Below are positions 1-7,081 of a DNA stretch of 8,933 nt, piece after piece (positions within the stretch are counted from its first letter, which is position 1; every line of letters begins with the position of its first letter). Both the position numbers and the translations under genes were made by a program. Under the pieces are notes generated by a model. That model was not told where the DNA came from, did not search any database, and worked only from the letters and a program-made list of their open reading frames with translations. Origin of the DNA: Verrucomicrobiia bacterium (GTDB taxonomy: Bacteria; Verrucomicrobiota; Verrucomicrobiia; Limisphaerales; Palsa-1400); contig JAICXV010000057.1 in the NCBI GenBank assembly GCA_025934545.1, positions 1 through 8,933 on the forward strand. Direction: 5' to 3'.

Positions 1-729
1 GTGCCACCTGATGTTTTGGCCGCAGTCGCCTTCGCCGAAACGCGCTGGGAACATTTGCAATGGCCCGAGGGCGAAACCGTTTCGCCGGAGAACGGCCGAC
101 CGCGCGGTTACGGGATCATGTTCCTTCAGGACAACGATCATTTCGGCCACAGCCTGACCGAAGCAGCGCAATTGATCGGCAAAACGCCGCAGGATTTGAA
201 GGACGATCCGGAGTTGAACATTCAGGGCGCCGCCGCATTGTTGAAAAAGTTTTACGACGAAAATCCGAAACCAGATTTTGCGAAGCCCGACGACATTGAA
301 AGTTGGTATAACGCGATCATCAAATATTGCGGCATTCCGCAGCCGTGGTTGAGCCATCAGCACGCGCTCAATTGCTACCTCGACATGAATAAAGGCTACA
401 ACCAATACGGCATGTTTTGGAAAGCGCACCCGGTGGATGTCAAAGCGATGCAGGCGGACGTGGCCAAGCTGCGAGCGGAATATGACGCGAGCATACGAGC
501 GAGGCAAAAAGGAGAGCCGAATGCAACTCCAACACCGGCAGCTCAGTCGAATACAGTAACTAGTGTTCAAGCGCAAACGAACGTGGCGAATCTGCCAATT
601 ACAAATGCGGGACCGGTAACGTCAAAAAGCGACGTGACGTTTATGTTCCGCTTGGATTTAGTTTGGGTCGCGGCAGCTTTGGTAATTTTGGTCGTCATCA
701 TCTGGATAGCGCGACGAAAACGGCGCTAG
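1..729 (+). CDS. Lysozyme-like (SLT/transglycosylase-type) protein with C-terminal membrane anchor, 5' partial
   Basis: The frame is open from the first base, and its first residues (VLAAVAFAETRWEH) already lie inside a lysozyme-like fold. The true start and any export signal are therefore probably upstream of the window, and the GTG at position 1 need not be the start. Residues 5-45 resemble the active-site region of soluble lytic transglycosylases: a Glu (E13) in 'AETRW' followed by 'GYGIMFLQD' (37-45), comparable to the GLMQ-type box. The stretch 'AAQLIGKTPQDLKDDPELNIQGAAALL' (about 55-81) matches the helix preceding 'N-I-x-x-G-A-x-x-L' in that fold, and 'SWYNAIIKYCG' (101-111) follows. 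A Thr/Ala/Gln/Pro-rich linker (about 165-212) leads to one hydrophobic helix (219-236) and a basic RRKRR tail. This suggests a C-tail-anchored envelope enzyme with its catalytic domain outside. Cleavage of peptidoglycan glycan strands is inferred from the fold; an amidase-associated, non-catalytic version of the domain is the main alternative. ispD follows after 64 nt on the same strand. Confidence 0.6.
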   Translation: MPPDVLAAVAFAETRWEHLQWPEGETVSPENGRPRGYGIMFLQDNDHFGHSLTEAAQLIGKTPQDLKDDPELNIQGAAALLKKFYDENPKPDFAKPDDIESWYNAIIKYCGIPQPWLSHQHALNCYLDMNKGYNQYGMFWKAHPVDVKAMQADVAKLRAEYDASIRARQKGEPNATPTPAAQSNTVTSVQAQTNVANLPITNAGPVTSKSDVTFMFRLDLVWVAAALVILVVIIWIARRKRR

Positions 730-783
730 CTCAATTTTCGCGAACGCAGAAAGAAGTTTGAGCCTTCCCACGTCGGCTGTTAC

Positions 784-789
784 AAAGGG
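784..789 (+). promoter_or_regulatory. Ribosome binding site of ispD
   Basis: The sequence AAAGGG lies 4 nt before the ATG at 794. It is a partial, slightly close Shine-Dalgarno match. It supports the 794 start, which also places the nucleotide-binding AAGKGTRM box at the normal distance from the N-terminus. Confidence 0.45.
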
Positions 790-793
790 TTGA

Positions 794-1477
794 ATGACTT
801 GTGCCATCATAGTTGCCGCGGGCAAGGGAACGCGCATGGGAATCGACCAGGACAAATTGTTCCTCGAAATCGCCGGCAGACCGCTGGTCGCGCACACGTG
901 GGAGCGGTTCGATCAATCGCCGGACATTGAACACATCATCGTGGTCGTGCGCGATGGAAATCAGAAAATGTTCAGCGAAATGGCAGCGCAGTTTCGATTT
1001 AAAAAACCGTTCACTCTCGTGGCCGGTGGCAAGGAACGGCAGGACTCGGTTTGGAATGGGCTCAATGCGTTGCCCGAAAAAACCGAAGTCGTCGCGATTC
1101 AAGATGCGGCGCGCCCCTGCACTTCGAACGAGTTAATTAAGCGATGCATCGAAGCCGCAAAAGAAATTGGCGCAGCGGTCGCCGCCATGCCGGTAACAGA
1201 TACAATCAAAGCATCGGAGGATCGCGAACACATTTCACGGCATCTCGACCGGTCGCGGCTCTGGTCGGTGCAAACGCCGCAAACGTTTCGGGTCGGCGTC
1301 ATTAAACGTGCTTTAGCCGAAGTTCAGAAATTAAAAGTGCAGGTCACCGACGATACCGCGGCGTGCGAGCTTATCGAGCAACCCGTCAAGCTGGTTCATG
1401 TTGCGGCCCCGAATCCAAAGCTTACGACCAAAGCTGACATCGCCTACATCGAATCGATTCTAAGCGGTGGCGTGTAA
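794..1477 (+). CDS. ispD: 2-C-methyl-D-erythritol 4-phosphate cytidylyltransferase
   Basis: This cytoplasmic enzyme transfers CMP from CTP to MEP, giving CDP-methylerythritol in the non-mevalonate isoprenoid pathway that feeds undecaprenyl phosphate and quinones. All family landmarks are present in its 227 residues, the usual length: AAGKGTRM (8-15, R14) and K21, matching the CTP-binding Arg and Lys; 'GGKERQDSVWNGL' (78-90); 'QDAARP' (103-108); 'PVTDTIK' (133-139); 'LDRSRLW...TPQTF' (151-165, R153 matching the MEP-binding Arg); 'VTDDTAACE' (184-192); and 'NPKLTT' (207-212, K209). One small departure is Gln103, where the family usually has His before DAARP. No ispF lies next to it, although the two are often adjacent. 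The last 18 nt overlap the convergent CsbD-like gene. The start is the ATG supported by a partial ribosome binding site. Confidence 0.95.
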   Translation: MTCAIIVAAGKGTRMGIDQDKLFLEIAGRPLVAHTWERFDQSPDIEHIIVVVRDGNQKMFSEMAAQFRFKKPFTLVAGGKERQDSVWNGLNALPEKTEVVAIQDAARPCTSNELIKRCIEAAKEIGAAVAAMPVTDTIKASEDREHISRHLDRSRLWSVQTPQTFRVGVIKRALAEVQKLKVQVTDDTAACELIEQPVKLVHVAAPNPKLTTKADIAYIESILSGGV

Positions 1478-1702
1478 GAGCGGTTTTTCGCCGGATAGAA
1501 CTTCATCTTCAAATTCACCGATCTGTTCTTCGGCTTCTTCTTTGGTCACCCAGTAATGTTCCTGGAGCACGCCGGTGAGCATGTCAGGTTGGCCGGCGAT
1601 CAGTTCAATTTCCACGTCGTCGAGATCCGGCCAGCGCTCTTTAATGGCTGCGCGCAAATCGGTCCAATGTTCTGCCAAAACTTCATCGTGTCGAAATCTC
1701 AT
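1460..1702 (-). CDS. CsbD-like small stress-response protein
   Basis: The product is an 80-residue acidic, soluble protein. Its core 'EHWTDLRAAIKERWPDLDD' (11-29), followed by 'LIAGQPDMLTGVLQEHY' (34-50) and 'TKEEAEEQIGEFEDE' (53-67), follows the CsbD family pattern: W-x-x-(hydrophobic)-K-x-x-W-x-x-L-(T/D)-D-D, then I-x-G-x-x-(D/E)-x-L-x-G-x-(I/L)-Q-x-x-Y, then K-E-E-A-E-x-Q. CsbD proteins accumulate under general stress in many bacteria but have no known biochemical activity. The frame is open further upstream to a TTG at 1720. The ATG at 1702 is preferred because GGAGG sits just before it, inside the longer reading. It lies 32 nt after the stop of the S13 peptidase gene on the same strand, so it may be read from the same transcript. 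Its final 18 nt overlap the 3' end of ispD on the opposite strand. Confidence 0.8.
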   Translation of the reverse strand: MRFRHDEVLAEHWTDLRAAIKERWPDLDDVEIELIAGQPDMLTGVLQEHYWVTKEEAEEQIGEFEDEVLSGEKPLLHATA

Positions 1703-1706
1703 TCGT

Positions 1707-1711
1707 CCTCC
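1707..1711 (-). promoter_or_regulatory. Shine-Dalgarno site setting the CsbD-like start
   Basis: On the minus strand GGGGAGG precedes ATG 1702, with 4 nt between the GGAGG core and the start codon. It is the strongest Shine-Dalgarno in the window. It argues against the in-frame TTG at 1720, which would place the site inside the coding region. Confidence 0.65.
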
Positions 1712-1734
1712 CCAAGGCAATCTAGCACCCTTTT

Positions 1735-4137
1735 TCAGTTTAAGAGGAGGACGCGATAGAAGCGCGGCGTGGTGCTGACGGTGTCGGTTTTAGAAGCGGT
1801 TATCGAACTTGCGAGAACGTCTGGCGACAACGTCGTCCATGTGCCAGAACCGAGATCGGTTGTGTATTGGACGCGATACTTTACACCGGCGCTGGTCGTC
1901 CAGTGTAGTGTGAGCGTGTCGCCGCTCACAATTGTCGGTAAAATCACCGGCGCGCTTAGCAAGTTGAAGAACCGCAGCACGTCGGACATATAAGCGTCGC
2001 GTAACGGCGAATTCGTAATGCTTTCGAACGGGAAACCCCAATTGACCACCTTGCCGCCACCAAGCGAACCATCATAGGTCAGCCCCGCCGCGCCGGCCAG
2101 GCCACCGACGTAATTGATCGCGGCGATACTGCCGTTGGTTGGGGTCGGAACGTCCGGAAAGGCGATGTTTTCGAAATAAGCGCCATTGTCGAAATATCCG
2201 CTGGCATCACCCAGGAATATTCCGCCGGCCAGCGGTGTGAAATTATATGTGCCGGCATCATCGTGCACGTTGCCGTTGAAGGCGGCCCGGAGTTGGTTGT
2301 GATAAAAACTCCTATCCGCAGCGGCCGGCCCTGAATCGCGGTCAAGGTCCCAACCAATTTCCGAACCGGACACAAAAAAGTTTCCGCCCTTATTGAGGAA
2401 CGTAGTCACGAGCGGTTGCATCGTTGCATCGAACGTGCGGTCTTGAGTGGACTGTTCGCCGCAAAGCCAGATGGCCGCAGGATAATTCGTGAGCTTCACG
2501 GTACCATCGGCAATCGCGCCGTGATAAGCCGTGTCAAACGCCGGTCCGCTGATGTTCTGTTCCGCGATGGCCGCAAATGCGTGATTGGTCGCCTGCGGAT
2601 TATCAGTCGTTTGAAATTGGTAACGGTCGTTGCCGTCGACGACAAGAATCGGCGGATCGGGACTGACCTGCGCACCGTAAACTTTGGAGAACGGACTTTC
2701 GCCACCGCTGCCAATAACGCTGACCCGGTAATATCGCTTCGCGCCAGGCGTCAGACCAATGTCGACATACTTTTGAGTAGAGGAACTGAGCGTCGTTGAT
2801 GGATTAAAATTCAGACCGTCGCTGCTCGTGTAAATTTTGTATCCGGTTCGGACAAAGCCTTCGTCGGTCCAATTGACAGTGATAGAATTATTTCCAGAGT
2901 TCGTTACCGACCACAGTCGCGGACTGATTGGCACGCCACGCGCGCCCATGAGCACGACGCAACTGTCGATGGCGTTGCGTGTCGAGGTTTGATCGATCCC
3001 CGCCGAATTGTTGGCAATAAACGAAAAGTAATAACGTCGATTGTCGTATTTGTTGTCAATATAGCCACTTAGCGCGATCGAAATGCTGAGTGAACCGGTT
3101 TTGGCATGGACCTGATTTGCGCCATCCGTCCCGCAAAAACGACTGCTGATAGTGCCGTCGACGCAGCCGATGGGAAGAATCGTCGGCCAGCTCACGTAGT
3201 GAGTCGTCATAAAGCGAACGAGTGTGACGACTTCACGTGCGCTAAACTGATCACTGTGAGATAGCCCGGAGCCGTCTTGCATCACCATCCCCGCCGTGCT
3301 GAGCCCAACGTTTGTGCTCAGCCAATTGAAGACCTGCGTCGCTCCGGCAGCAAAAGAATCGGTGCCGCTAATCTTATAGCCGATGTGCCGCAGTAATTCG
3401 TCCGCCATCGCATTGGCGCTGTTTTTCGCAAGCGGAATGCATGCGACATCGAGCCGTAACGGTTTGCCGCTGTAGGTGAGGTCCGTCGATTTATGTGTAT
3501 ACATCAACGTTCCCGGCGCGGTGAAACCGGTTTGACCCAGCGCCGAGCCCGAGACCGTGATGCCTTGCGCATTAAGCGCGGCGACAAAGGCTGTCGCGCC
3601 TTGCGCATTGTAAGTTGCTTGGTTGGCGGTATCGCGCGTGTCAGCGGTGTCGGGATAATTGTATATGCAAACACCGTAGACTTGGACATTGCCGACGACA
3701 TTGGTCAGGCCAAGGGCTTTCAGTTGAGTGGCGATGCGGTCGAGTGGCTTGCGCGCCCCGCCCGTCCCGAATGTGATGTCGTTCCACGTGATGTCATGTT
3801 CGGTTACTAAATTCAAATCACCCGTCAGCGTGCCATTGGCCAATGTGCCGTTTCGATAAACGCGCGATTCAAACCAGTGATTGGTGCCGAGCAAGCCGAA
3901 CGCTCCGGAGGTCGTAAAGATTTTAACGTTCGACGCAGGGGCTTTGGTCGTGGTCGGATTTTTTTGGTAATACGCCGCTGTGCCGGTGGCATTCTCAATC
4001 AGGATCGTCCACGTGTTATTGATGACGGCAGAGCCAGAAAGGATGGAATCGATTTGCGCGGCAATCGTCTGCGCGCGGCTCACCGTCGTTGCCACAACCA
4101 ACGCGACGAGACACAGTATTTGCCTAAGTTGTTGCAT
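1735..4137 (-). CDS. Exported S13-family D-alanyl-D-alanine carboxypeptidase/endopeptidase fused to FN3 and C-terminal modules
   Basis: The 800-residue product is about 300 residues longer than ordinary PBP4/DacB enzymes. It starts with a signal peptide (basic n-region, hydrophobic core at about 7-19, likely cut after SRA at 21-23). The penicillin-binding fold covers about 24-400 with every catalytic box: SNVK at 69-72 (nucleophile S69, K72), SAN at 240-242, DGSGLS at 288-293 and KTG at 346-348. The gap between SxxK and SxN is 171 residues, against roughly 244 in E. coli PBP4, so the inserted subdomains are reduced. An FN3 domain follows (about 403-490). Next is an alpha/beta domain (about 496-728; 'ILVVDGNDRY', 'YPAAIWLCGEQS', 'FLNKGGNFFVSGSEIGWDL') resembling class I amidotransferase-like folds. 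A short C-terminal module (about 735-800; 'YRVQYTTDL', 'RFYRV') is shared with the neighbouring Calx-beta protein. Role: trimming or cleaving peptidoglycan peptides outside the cytoplasmic membrane. The downstream domains are unassigned and may bind or anchor. No Shine-Dalgarno is visible before the ATG. Confidence 0.88.
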   Translation of the reverse strand: MQQLRQILCLVALVVATTVSRAQTIAAQIDSILSGSAVINNTWTILIENATGTAAYYQKNPTTTKAPASNVKIFTTSGAFGLLGTNHWFESRVYRNGTLANGTLTGDLNLVTEHDITWNDITFGTGGARKPLDRIATQLKALGLTNVVGNVQVYGVCIYNYPDTADTRDTANQATYNAQGATAFVAALNAQGITVSGSALGQTGFTAPGTLMYTHKSTDLTYSGKPLRLDVACIPLAKNSANAMADELLRHIGYKISGTDSFAAGATQVFNWLSTNVGLSTAGMVMQDGSGLSHSDQFSAREVVTLVRFMTTHYVSWPTILPIGCVDGTISSRFCGTDGANQVHAKTGSLSISIALSGYIDNKYDNRRYYFSFIANNSAGIDQTSTRNAIDSCVVLMGARGVPISPRLWSVTNSGNNSITVNWTDEGFVRTGYKIYTSSDGLNFNPSTTLSSSTQKYVDIGLTPGAKRYYRVSVIGSGGESPFSKVYGAQVSPDPPILVVDGNDRYQFQTTDNPQATNHAFAAIAEQNISGPAFDTAYHGAIADGTVKLTNYPAAIWLCGEQSTQDRTFDATMQPLVTTFLNKGGNFFVSGSEIGWDLDRDSGPAAADRSFYHNQLRAAFNGNVHDDAGTYNFTPLAGGIFLGDASGYFDNGAYFENIAFPDVPTPTNGSIAAINYVGGLAGAAGLTYDGSLGGGKVVNWGFPFESITNSPLRDAYMSDVLRFFNLLSAPVILPTIVSGDTLTLHWTTSAGVKYRVQYTTDLGSGTWTTLSPDVLASSITASKTDTVSTTPRFYRVLLLN

Positions 4138-4177
4138 TTATGAGCGATGCTCGCGTGGGTTCCGGATGTCGATTGAG

Positions 4178-4183
4178 TATAAT
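4178..4183 (+). promoter_or_regulatory. Candidate -10 box (TATAAT) for the Calx-beta gene
   Basis: A perfect TATAAT lies on the plus strand within the 181-nt divergent region. No good -35 is found 16-18 nt upstream and there is no extended -10. It overlaps the -10 of the better-supported minus-strand promoter, so the two directions might compete for polymerase. The leader to ATG 4319 would be about 130 nt. Confidence 0.25.
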
Positions 4184-4208
4184 AGCATCCCATGCGAAAC
4201 GAAGCCAA
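4179..4208 (-). promoter_or_regulatory. Candidate sigma-70-type promoter of the S13 peptidase gene
   Basis: Reading the minus strand, TTGGCT (4208-4203, 4 of 6 matches to the -35 consensus) is followed by 18 nt and then TATTAT (4184-4179, 5 of 6). A TG dinucleotide placed as in an extended -10 precedes it (TGC TATTAT). Transcription would start near 4172, giving a leader of about 35 nt before ATG 4137. The call is by sequence match only. Confidence 0.45.
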
Positions 4209-4318
4209 TTTGTGCCGTCAAACGCACAGGGCCTTTAACTTGACTAATAGGCCAATTAGGGCATCCTCTAATGCTGGGTCCAGAGCAACGTAGTTTCGCA
4301 AAACAAAACCGTAGTCCT

Positions 4319-7009
4319 ATGAAAACTGGCTGGTTCTCCGTTCTAGCATCTTCCCTCCTTTTTGTATCCACTGCCGTTCGAGCCGATGAGACAAACCATC
4401 CGCCGTTCGTCAGCATCAAGGCCACTGTCTCGATTGCCACGGAAAGTGGACAAACGGGGCAATTTACGGTCACACGTTTCTATACGCCGGTGACCAATGA
4501 TTTGCTCGTGCCTTATACCATTTCCGGCACGGCTTCGAATGGGGTCGATTACATCACATTGCCAGGCTCGGTTCTGATTCCCGCGGGTTCGAGCAACGCC
4601 ACAATCGCGGTGCAGGCCATTGACGATTCGATTCCCGAACTGCCTGAATCCGTCACCCTCACCTTAACGTCGAACGCGACTTTCGGAGTCATTTCGCCGG
4701 CCAGCGCAACGGTCACAATTTTGGACAATGACAACCAATTGCCGTCGATCACATTGCTCAATCCGACGAACGGCCAGTCGTTTTCTGCGCCGGTAAATAT
4801 TCCGCTCCAGGCACAGGCATCCGACATCGATGGCAACATCATTCGGGTCATTTTCTATGCGAATTCGGTAAACCTCGGTTCGACGACGGCGATAGATAGC
4901 GCCGGGTTTTACGATTTGACCTGGAGCAATGCCGCACCCGGTAGTTACACGCTGACGGCTGTGGCCATTGACAATTTTGACGGACATTCAACCTCCGCGC
5001 CGGTGAAAGTAACAATCACCGGAGTCGCGATTCCAATCGTGACAGTCGCCGCTCCCGACGCTCAAGCATCCGAACCGGGAGACAACACCGGAACCTTTCA
5101 TGTTTATCGCACGGGTCCGACCAACGATCCGCTCACGGTCTTCTATCGCATGAGTGGCACCGCTTCCAATGGCGTCGATTACGTGGCGTTGCCCGGAACA
5201 GTGACGATTCCAGCGGGGACAAATTTTGCGTCCATCACTTTGCAGCCGATTGACGACACGCTGGCAGAAGGCACCGAGACCGCCATTTTGACAGCCATTC
5301 CATCGCCTCTTGCGCTGCCGACAACCTACATTGTCGGTTCGCCTGCCTCCGCGACGATTTCGATTCTCGACAACGAAACCAATCAACCGCCGGTTGTTTC
5401 AATCGTTAATCCAACCAATGGCGCGAGCTTCACTGCGCCGGTCAATGTCTTGTTGCAGGCCCAGGCTTCCGACGCCGACGGCTCAATTTCACGCGTTTAT
5501 TTCTTCAATGGCCCAACTGCATTTGCCGGCAGCAGCACGGCGGATTCAACGGGTCTTTATGATGCTGTTTGGACAAATCCGCCGCCGGGAACCTACAGTC
5601 TCACCGCTGTTGCAATTGATAATCTCGAGGCGCGCACGACATCCGCTCCTGTCGTGATCACGATTGTCGGTTCGACGCAGTCGAATTCTCCACCGAGCGT
5701 GCATATTTATACTCCGACGAATAACGCGTCGTTTGTTGCTCCAGCGAATATTTTGATTGGCGCATCAGCATCGGACAAAGATGGTGGCTACGTCGCAACT
5801 GTGGAGTTCTTTGCCAACGGTTCGAGTCTGGGAGTAAAAACAAACAATCCCCTCTCCGGATCGTCCATTAATCCATTTACTATTTATTACACAAACGTTC
5901 CGGCCGGCGTATATGACCTGACGGCGCTCGCGACCGATAATCAGGGCGCGACAACTCTTTCCACGCCAATTCACTTTACGGTAAACCCCGCTCCGCCTCC
6001 GCCGACGAATTATCCTCCAGTTGTGCGTATTTCGAGTCCGGCCAATGGCGCGACTTATCATTCGCCAGTGAACATTCCGATTTACGTTTACGCGTACGAC
6101 CTTGATGGTTCGGTTGCCAGCGTAGAAGTCTTCGCTGGAACAAACGATCTCGGCGCCGCACAACATCCTTGCATCACGCGCACCAACGGCACCACCGAAT
6201 GCCCAACGAACTATTTCACGCTGGTCTGGAGCAACGCGGCCGTTGGCACGTATCCGCTCACCGCACTCGCCACGGACAACGTTGGCGCGACGACGACTTC
6301 CCAAACGGTCAACATAACAATTCTGCCGCCACCTCCGCCGCCATCGAACCTGCCGCCCATCGTCAACATTTCAGCTCCTGATCCGATCGCCATCGAAGGA
6401 ACGAATTGTTGGGTGCGAATCGCCCCAACGAACACGACGACATGGTCGAATTGGATTTCCGGCGCGACGTTGCCGCAGTTGATTACAAATTGCGGACCGA
6501 AATCGGCCACGTTCCGCGTTCATCGCGAAGGCAGCACGAACGATGATTTGACGGTTTCCTACGAAATCGGCGGCACGGCCACGAATGGCGTGCAGTATTT
6601 GGCGTTGCCGGGGAGCGTGACTATTCCAGCAGGTGAACACAGCGCGCTGATTACCGTGGTGCCGATCGATGATGGACCGCCGGAAATCAACATGACCGTG
6701 ATCCTGAAGATTAAGCTCGCGACAAATTATCTCATCGGTTCGCCGCAGCGCGCCGCCGCTTACATTTTGGACCAGCCACAAATCCGGACGGCAAGCGAAG
6801 TGACAACCGATCGTTGCTTCCACTTAAAAGCCGACGGCCCGGATGGCGCCTGGTTCCATGTCGATTACACGACCGACCTCATGAACTGGACGCCGATTTG
6901 CACAAGTCAAGTCGTCAACGGCTCCGTGGATTTCGTCGATCCCGACGCAAAGGGCGATCAAGTCAGATATTACCGCGCGGTGTCACAAGACGTTCCGCCA
7001 CCGCAATAA
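4319..7009 (+). CDS. Exported multidomain Calx-beta / bacterial Ig-like repeat protein
   Basis: The product is about 896 residues. The ATG at 4319 is chosen because it opens directly on a signal peptide (MKTGWFSVLASSLLF..., cleavage near VRA-DE). An ATG 48 nt earlier would add a polar stretch before it. No clear Shine-Dalgarno precedes either. Modules in order: Calx-beta 1 (about 30-137), Ig-like 1 (141-234), Calx-beta 2 (239-352), Ig-like 2 (357-451), Ig-like 3 (458-555), a Pro-rich linker, Ig-like 4 (565-668), a PPPPPP linker, Calx-beta 3 (680-818), and a C-terminal 'YTTDLMNW ... RYYR' module (827-889). Calx-beta units carry 'GTASNGVDY..LPG.V.IPAG', 'IDD..PE' and 'ILDND'. The Ig units carry 'NPTNG..F.APVNI', 'ASD.DG.I..V.FF' and 'G.Y.LTA.A.DN'. 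Calx-beta domains often bind calcium; an adhesive or structural surface or secreted role is inferred. No catalytic domain, LPXTG or membrane anchor is seen. All six cysteines lie after residue 617. Confidence 0.85.
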   Translation: MKTGWFSVLASSLLFVSTAVRADETNHPPFVSIKATVSIATESGQTGQFTVTRFYTPVTNDLLVPYTISGTASNGVDYITLPGSVLIPAGSSNATIAVQAIDDSIPELPESVTLTLTSNATFGVISPASATVTILDNDNQLPSITLLNPTNGQSFSAPVNIPLQAQASDIDGNIIRVIFYANSVNLGSTTAIDSAGFYDLTWSNAAPGSYTLTAVAIDNFDGHSTSAPVKVTITGVAIPIVTVAAPDAQASEPGDNTGTFHVYRTGPTNDPLTVFYRMSGTASNGVDYVALPGTVTIPAGTNFASITLQPIDDTLAEGTETAILTAIPSPLALPTTYIVGSPASATISILDNETNQPPVVSIVNPTNGASFTAPVNVLLQAQASDADGSISRVYFFNGPTAFAGSSTADSTGLYDAVWTNPPPGTYSLTAVAIDNLEARTTSAPVVITIVGSTQSNSPPSVHIYTPTNNASFVAPANILIGASASDKDGGYVATVEFFANGSSLGVKTNNPLSGSSINPFTIYYTNVPAGVYDLTALATDNQGATTLSTPIHFTVNPAPPPPTNYPPVVRISSPANGATYHSPVNIPIYVYAYDLDGSVASVEVFAGTNDLGAAQHPCITRTNGTTECPTNYFTLVWSNAAVGTYPLTALATDNVGATTTSQTVNITILPPPPPPSNLPPIVNISAPDPIAIEGTNCWVRIAPTNTTTWSNWISGATLPQLITNCGPKSATFRVHREGSTNDDLTVSYEIGGTATNGVQYLALPGSVTIPAGEHSALITVVPIDDGPPEINMTVILKIKLATNYLIGSPQRAAAYILDQPQIRTASEVTTDRCFHLKADGPDGAWFHVDYTTDLMNWTPICTSQVVNGSVDFVDPDAKGDQVRYYRAVSQDVPPPQ

Positions 7010-7030
7010 TTTCAACGTTAAACACGCATT

Positions 7031-7061
7031 AAGCGCAGAGAACTTCTCGTTCTCTGCGCTT
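7031..7061 (+). terminator. Hairpin downstream of the Calx-beta gene, probable terminator
   Basis: A perfect 13-bp stem (AAGCGCAGAGAAC pairing with GTTCTCTGCGCTT) closes a 5-nt loop TTCTC, starting 21 nt after the stop codon at 7009. The following plus-strand bases (TCTCGTTTCGG) are only moderately T-rich. It may act as a terminator in both directions between the convergent Calx-beta and galE genes. Confidence 0.6.
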
Positions 7062-7081
7062 CTCGTTTCGGAAGGCGAAGC

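Noticed and set aside
2416..2799. 127-codon plus-strand frame opposite the S13 peptidase gene
   Set aside because: It is an Arg-rich antisense shadow within the FN3/alpha-beta coding region, with no ribosome binding site or motif.
4240..4272. TTGACT ... TCTAAT as a plus-strand promoter for the Calx-beta gene
   Set aside because: The spacer is 21 nt, too long for a normal sigma-70-type promoter, and no alternative -10 lies at 16-18 nt.
4271..4318. Upstream ATG that would lengthen the Calx-beta protein by 16 residues
   Set aside because: It would place a polar stretch before a normal signal peptide and has no better ribosome binding site than the ATG at 4319.
5765..6304. 179-codon minus-strand frame opposite the Calx-beta gene
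   Set aside because: It has a very Arg-rich, Gly/Val-type composition typical of the reverse strand of Thr/Ala/Asn-rich repeat proteins, and no motif.
4406..6322. Possible recent DNA duplication behind the Calx-beta and Ig modules
   Set aside because: The modules match at protein level, but the DNA is diverged at most synonymous positions, so the duplications are old and there is no near-identical nucleotide repeat.
6323..6352. CCG/CCA/CCT-rich run that looks like a short tandem repeat
   Set aside because: It simply encodes the proline linker between Ig-like 4 and Calx-beta 3 with mixed Pro codons. A similar linker occurs near 5992, and there is no strict repeat unit.
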